Shown one piece after another: positions 6,453 through 8,059 of a stretch of 8,059 nt of DNA. The DNA lies in contig JAKAAK010000145.1 in the NCBI GenBank assembly GCA_021797025.1, positions 1 through 8,059 of the forward strand, given 5' to 3'. A program made the position numbers and the translations under genes. The notes under the pieces are model-generated. The model ran no database searches and was not told the DNA's origin. It saw only the letters and a list, made by a program, of their open reading frames with translations. The number at the start of each line of letters is the position of its first letter. The first letter of the stretch is position 1. This stretch comes from Thermoplasmata archaeon (lineage in GTDB: Archaea > Thermoplasmatota > Thermoplasmata > Thermoplasmatales > Thermoplasmataceae).

Positions 6453-6860
6453 ATGGCAATATTTCCGAGTGAAGAATGGGCAAAGGAATATGTTGAAAAG
6501 CTAAACTCAAACAGTGCTTACCAGGAGGCTGGCAAAACATGGGACGATTCAATAACGTTTGTTGTGGAACCTGATGATTCCTATAATAACTCATGGAATA
6601 TGTTTCTGGATTTGAAGGCAGGGAAGTGCGTGAAATATCAGGTCGGGAAGGAGGAGAGCGATGTTCCTGCATCAACATTCAAATATAAGGGAAAATATTC
6701 AAACTGGGTAAAACTCATCAAAGGGGAAATTGATCCCATACAGGGATTGATGACCGGCAAATTCAAACTGGAAGGGTCAATGATGAAAATTATGAGGTAT
6801 ACCAATGCAGCCAAAGAAATGGTGAATACAGCAGCAAAGGTAGATACACAGTTTAAATGA
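6453..6860 (+). CDS. SCP2 sterol-carrier-fold protein, small hydrophobic-ligand binder
   Basis: A stand-alone 135-residue SCP2-domain protein, predicted soluble and cytoplasmic with no signal peptide or membrane helix. Seen: the start FPSEEWAKEYVEKLNSNSAYQEAGKTW at 4-30 (not all invariant), a central sheet at 34-77 (ITFVVEP, MFLDLKAGKCVKY), YSNWVKLIKGEIDPIQGLMTGKFKLEGSM at 82-110, and the final helix IMRYTNAAKEMV at 113-124. The W..LIKGE.DP..GLM.GK.KL.G pattern is the core of the family and lines its hydrophobic pocket. Archaea of this type do not make sterols, so the ligand is more likely a lipid, fatty acyl or aromatic compound. It lies between the decarboxylase and the second aldehyde dehydrogenase, with its own promoter. 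Binding a hydrophobic intermediate of that pathway is a guess from position only. Confidence 0.88.
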   Translation: MAIFPSEEWAKEYVEKLNSNSAYQEAGKTWDDSITFVVEPDDSYNNSWNMFLDLKAGKCVKYQVGKEESDVPASTFKYKGKYSNWVKLIKGEIDPIQGLMTGKFKLEGSMMKIMRYTNAAKEMVNTAAKVDTQFK

Positions 6861-6867
6861 TAACATA

Positions 6868-6886
6868 TAAATTATAATATAATTTA
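6868..6886. repeat. Perfect 19-bp AT palindrome upstream of the second aldehyde dehydrogenase
   Basis: TAAATTATAATATAATTTA has 9-bp arms around one central A, directly after the SCP2 stop and about 15 bp before the TATA-like element at 6902. It could be an operator. Since every base is A or T in an AT-rich gap, chance is a real alternative. Confidence 0.3.
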
Positions 6887-6901
6887 CAATAATTTTGGCA
6901 C

Positions 6902-6909
6902 ATTTAAAG
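6902..6909 (+). promoter_or_regulatory. TATA-like element for the second aldehyde dehydrogenase
   Basis: ATTTAAAG is centred about 40 nt before the ATG at 6945. A start site about 26 nt downstream would give a leader near 14 nt that carries the GGTGAT ribosome site. An upstream AT-rich run could serve instead. Confidence 0.3.
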
Positions 6910-6935
6910 TTTCATGGGAATTGATTATAAATCGT

Positions 6936-6941
6936 GGTGAT
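6936..6941 (+). promoter_or_regulatory. Shine-Dalgarno site GGTGAT
   Basis: GGTGAT matches the 3' part of the archaeal Shine-Dalgarno consensus GGAGGTGAT and sits 3 nt before the ATG at 6945, which supports that start. Confidence 0.6.
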
Positions 6942-6944
6942 AAA

Positions 6945-8059
6945 ATGGAGAAAGTTTTTGGGAATATAATTAATGGTAAAGAGGAAACAGATGGAGAAAA
7001 AATACCGGTCAAAAGTCCTGTGGACGGGCATCTGATCGGCTATATAGTTGATTCAGGAATGGATGAGGTCAACAGGGCAGTTGATTCTTCGATGGAAACA
7101 TTCAACGGCCAATGGAAACATACAGAAATTGCCGACAGGCAAAAAATGATAGGAAAGCTTGCCGATATCATCCAGGAAAAGGCAGAAGAATATGCAAACC
7201 TTGAATCAATAAATACTGGCAAAACTATCAGGCAGAGCACTTTCATGGATATACCACTGGCAATTTCACACATCCGGTATTTTGCAGAAACGGATGAATT
7301 CAAGTATGAACGGAAGATAGAGCACCCGGAATACCCGGGCACATACGGAATAATACAGAACGCGCCCATGGGTGTTGTGGCATCAATAGCGCCATGGAAT
7401 GTGCCTTTCCTCATGGCAGTATGGAAAACAATTCCACCCATGCTTGCAGGAAACACCGTGGTCTTAAAGCCCTCGCACTATACACCACTTACGGCTATTG
7501 AACTTGTAAAGGATATGAAAAAAGCAGGATTCCCAGATGGTGCAGCCAATCTTATAAACGGTACCGGAAGAAAAGCTGGAAATTATCTTATTGAAAATAA
7601 AAAAATTGGCATGATAAGTTTTACAGGTTCCACTAACACAGGAATAAAGATTATGGAGCAGGGTGCGAAAGGGCTCAAAAAAGTAACACTGGAACTTGGG
7701 GGCAAATCACCGAATATAGTATTTTCTGATGCTGACATGGAACATGCTGCAAAGGGAGTTATATTTGGAATATTCCTGAACGCTGGTCAACTATGCGAAT
7801 CCGCAAGCAGGCTCATAATAGAGGAAAGCGCGCTGGATAGTTTCATGGAAAAAATGAAAAAATACCTGCAGAATATGAAAGCCGGAAATCCAATGGATTA
7901 CGAAACCGATATAAGTGCCATTACAACCATGGAGCAAAAGGAGAAAATAGAGAAGCTTGTCAGTGAAACCATAAATGCAGGCGGGAATGTATTATATTCC
8001 CGGGATCTTGCGGGTTCAGTGCCGGAAAGTGGTACATACTTCCCGCCAACAATGTTGTC
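6945..8059 (+). CDS. NAD(P)+-dependent aldehyde dehydrogenase, C-terminus beyond the window
   Basis: Oxidises an aldehyde to its acid. The frame stays open to the right edge, giving 371 residues of an expected 480-500. Seen: IINGKE at 8-13, as in full-length ALDHs with an N-terminal extension; PWNVPF at 150-155 (Asn152); KPSHYTP at 175-181 (Lys175); FTGST at 226-230; general base Glu250 in LELGGKSPNIV; and nucleophile Cys284 in NAGQLCESASR. Glu250 and Cys284 are 34 apart, as expected. The missing part would hold the E-x-F-GP and C-terminal motifs. It belongs to a different ALDH subgroup from the one at 1115: here ELGGKSP and GQLCxSASR, typical of broad or betaine/aromatic-aldehyde enzymes, against ELGGSDP and GQSCIASKR there. 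The start is set by GGTGAT just upstream. It could oxidise the aldehyde released by the decarboxylase; the substrate is unknown. Confidence 0.9.
   Translation, partial: MEKVFGNIINGKEETDGEKIPVKSPVDGHLIGYIVDSGMDEVNRAVDSSMETFNGQWKHTEIADRQKMIGKLADIIQEKAEEYANLESINTGKTIRQSTFMDIPLAISHIRYFAETDEFKYERKIEHPEYPGTYGIIQNAPMGVVASIAPWNVPFLMAVWKTIPPMLAGNTVVLKPSHYTPLTAIELVKDMKKAGFPDGAANLINGTGRKAGNYLIENKKIGMISFTGSTNTGIKIMEQGAKGLKKVTLELGGKSPNIVFSDADMEHAAKGVIFGIFLNAGQLCESASRLIIEESALDSFMEKMKKYLQNMKAGNPMDYETDISAITTMEQKEKIEKLVSETINAGGNVLYSRDLAGSVPESGTYFPPTML

Noticed and set aside
7040..7456. 138-codon open frame on the minus strand inside the second aldehyde dehydrogenase
   Set aside because: It lies wholly opposite a gene with intact catalytic motifs, has no domain and no promoter or ribosome site that I can see.
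1..8059. CRISPR array, insertion sequence, integrase or attachment-site repeats
   Set aside because: No regularly spaced direct repeats, transposase or recombinase motifs, or tRNA gene ends were found on either strand.

Overview
The window looks like chromosome from a moderately AT-rich acidophilic archaeon of the Thermoplasmatales type (Ferroplasma, Acidiplasma, Picrophilus or Cuniculiplasma relatives). This placement is inferred from several features: TATA-like boxes 23-26 nt before start codons that lack a Shine-Dalgarno site (leaderless transcripts), ATA/AGG/AGA-rich codon use, an archaeal-looking set of genes, and an SD (GGAGG / GGTGAT) found only where a gene is operon-internal or has a short leader. 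No mobile element, RNA gene or CRISPR array was found.

Layout. A sugar-1-phosphate nucleotidyltransferase with a degenerate cupin-like tail reads leftward (24-950). A divergent promoter region (951-1114) separates it from a rightward pair: a compact GabD-type aldehyde dehydrogenase (1115-2428) and, 13 nt later, an MFS transporter (2442-3584). A 302-nt non-coding stretch with three inverted repeats and a strong TATA box precedes a second rightward operon. This holds a D-2-hydroxyacid dehydrogenase (3887-4825) overlapping by 4 nt a thiamine-diphosphate (ThDP) 2-oxoacid decarboxylase of the benzoylformate decarboxylase class (4822-6363). An SCP2-fold lipid-binding protein with its own promoter follows (6453-6860), then a second, full-type aldehyde dehydrogenase that runs off the right edge (6945 onward).

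How the genes may work together. The dehydrogenase, decarboxylase and aldehyde dehydrogenases would form a mandelate-like oxidative series: 2-hydroxyacid to 2-oxoacid to aldehyde to acid. The MFS protein would move a substrate or product. This is an inference from enzyme classes and gene order; no substrate can be read from the sequence. The most notable single observation is that the decarboxylase has Asp43 where nearly all ThDP enzymes have the glutamate that activates the cofactor. It also lacks the second active-site histidine of benzoylformate decarboxylase, so its chemistry may differ from its annotation.
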